From an uncultured Pelagibacteraceae bacterium (lineage in GTDB: Bacteria > Pseudomonadota > Alphaproteobacteria > Pelagibacterales > Pelagibacteraceae), in the NCBI GenBank assembly GCA_902523895.1, contig CABZAZ010000004.1:32491-96490 (forward strand): a stretch of DNA of 64,000 nt, in the 5' to 3' direction. The translations under genes and the position numbers were made by a program. The notes under the pieces are model-generated. The model saw nothing but the letters and a program-made list of their open reading frames with translations. It was not told the origin of the DNA and ran no database searches. Of the stretch, positions 62,594 through 64,000 are shown one piece after another (within the stretch, counting starts at the first letter, position 1; each line of letters opens with the position of its first letter).

Positions 62594-63257
62594 CTAATAT
62601 GATTTGATTTTTTTGACGAAAATCAACTATAGTTTTATCTTTAATAAAATCATCTTTCTTTAGACTGACAAATAAATTTAAAGAATTTTCAATATCGTTT
62701 TTAGGTAATTTTATCAGATACCCATGGGAAGTTTCAATATCCCATCTCTTAGACTTAAAAAAAAATACTTTTGATATTTCATTAAAAGAAAAACTGGATT
62801 TATCAACTTTATTTTTAAATTTTAAAAATTCTTCAACATCTATGTCACCAAATATATAAGGTAAATTTGAAACAAGCTTGTTACTTTCAATTAGTTTTCC
62901 ATTAGAGCCAATCAAATAATCTGATCCATTTTTTTTCGTAACTGCTAAAAATTTTGTTTTTTTAATATTTACGATTAAAGTTGATGGATATTTTTTAAAA
63001 ATGCTAAACTCTTCTATAATTTTAATAGAGTTAAGTTTTTCCTCAAAATCAATTTTATTTAAAAAAAAAATATTTTTTAAATTTATCTTATTAATTAGAT
63101 TTTCTAATTCGTTTGTTTCAGTAAAATTAAGTCCAGAAATTTTAATCTTACTTATTTTTGGTAAAATCAAATCTCTTATTGCAATGTTATTAATTGTAAC
63201 AAGAAAAAAAAATAAGAATAAGTAAATAATAATTCTTTTACTTATTGATAGATGCAT
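62583..63257 (-). CDS. ftsQ: cell division protein FtsQ (POTRA domain)
   Basis: One N-terminal TM; ISKIKISGLNFTETNELENLI; position after ddl. Confidence 0.78.
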   Translation of the reverse strand: MHLSISKRIIIYLFLFFFLVTINNIAIRDLILPKISKIKISGLNFTETNELENLINKINLKNIFFLNKIDFEEKLNSIKIIEEFSIFKKYPSTLIVNIKKTKFLAVTKKNGSDYLIGSNGKLIESNKLVSNLPYIFGDIDVEEFLKFKNKVDKSSFSFNEISKVFFFKSKRWDIETSHGYLIKLPKNDIENSLNLFVSLKKDDFIKDKTIVDFRQKNQIILDGK

Positions 63258-64000
63258 CTTTCAAAATTAATTTAATTAAATTTATAAAATTAATACCAGT
63301 ATATGCCGATATTTCTGGAACTAAAGATAGTTTTGTCATACCTGGCTGAGTATTTATTTCTAAAAGATAAAATCTACCTTTATGGTATTTAAAATCAGAT
63401 CTAGTTACCCCTCGACATCCCAATAATTTGTGAGTTTTGAGAGTAATGTTCATTAGATTCTCATATTTTTTTTTTGGTAAATCAACAGGAATGATGTGTT
63501 TTGTTTTGGCATTAATATTGTATTTAGCTTTAAAATCATAAAATTTTCTTTTTGGTTTTAGCTCTATAGCCCCTAATTTTTTTTTACCGATAATTGCAGA
63601 TTGAATTTCTCTTCCAGGTATAAACTGCTCAATTATTATTTTTTTGTAACTTTTTAATACCTTTAATTTATTCTTAAGATTACTCTTTGTGCAAATAAAA
63701 ACATTTACACTAGAACCTTCGTTTATGGGTTTAATTACAACTGGAAAATTTATCTTATTTTTTATTAAATTTATTAATTCATTATTAGTTTTGTTAAAAT
63801 GATAAATAAAATATTTTGGAGTTAATATTTTGTTTTTAATGAAAATTTTTTTTGAAATTTCTTTATCCATTGCTTTTGCAGAAGAAATCACGCCTGAATG
63901 TGTGTAAGGTATTCCAATACTTTCTAAGATTGTTTGTATATATCCGTCTTCACCAAACTGCCCATGTAAAGCATTAAAAATGACTTTTGGTTTAAAATTT
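63238..64000 (-). CDS. ddl: D-alanine-D-alanine ligase, N-terminus truncated by window end
   Basis: Open frame continues past the 63891 ORF start (...FNALHGQFGEDGYIQTILESIGIPYTHSGVISSAKAMDKE); ATP-grasp residues follow. Confidence 0.9.
   Translation of the reverse strand, partial: NFKPKVIFNALHGQFGEDGYIQTILESIGIPYTHSGVISSAKAMDKEISKKIFIKNKILTPKYFIYHFNKTNNELINLIKNKINFPVVIKPINEGSSVNVFICTKSNLKNKLKVLKSYKKIIIEQFIPGREIQSAIIGKKKLGAIELKPKRKFYDFKAKYNINAKTKHIIPVDLPKKKYENLMNITLKTHKLLGCRGVTRSDFKYHKGRFYLLEINTQPGMTKLSLVPEISAYTGINFINLIKLILKDASINK

Overview
AT-rich, densely packed alphaproteobacterial chromosome segment. Gene content and style (glycine-riboswitch gcv operon, short spacers, two-piece tmRNA, liv/ilv/leu genes, mre-rod operon) fit the SAR11/Pelagibacterales lineage; this is inference, not a database match. 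Most of the window is core metabolism and cell-envelope genes: gcvPHT, pxpABC, livKHMGF, proC, msrB, rodA-mrdA-mreDCB, leuA, ilvCNB, miaA, degP, hflKC, mrp, thyX, fumC, uvrD, ligA, bamD, lpxC, ftsQ, ddl. The standout region is about 41.6-47.1 kb. A circularly permuted two-piece tmRNA gene (ssrA; encoded tag ANESYALAA) is followed by four more full or degenerate copies of the 3' end of its coding piece. These copies cut about 5 kb into four very small cargo modules (about 0.45, 2.2, 0.54 and 1.8 kb) with no integrase in the window. The module ends carry two different short-repeat families, with 11-nt and 12-nt periods, at conserved distances from the ssrA-derived core. This looks like a stacked array of integrase-less ssrA-integrating cassettes of two end types, and is my main candidate for an undescribed system. 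Other notable items: an FtsA-like protein of only 233 aa with no ftsZ beside it, a VTC/CotH/DUF4956 operon, an MreC with a Cys-containing C-terminal extension, a shared -10 divergent promoter giving apparently leaderless pxp transcripts, a hairpin upstream of a TIGR03643-like gene, and several unannotated micro-ORFs. All calls come from reading the sequence; no searches or folding programs were run.
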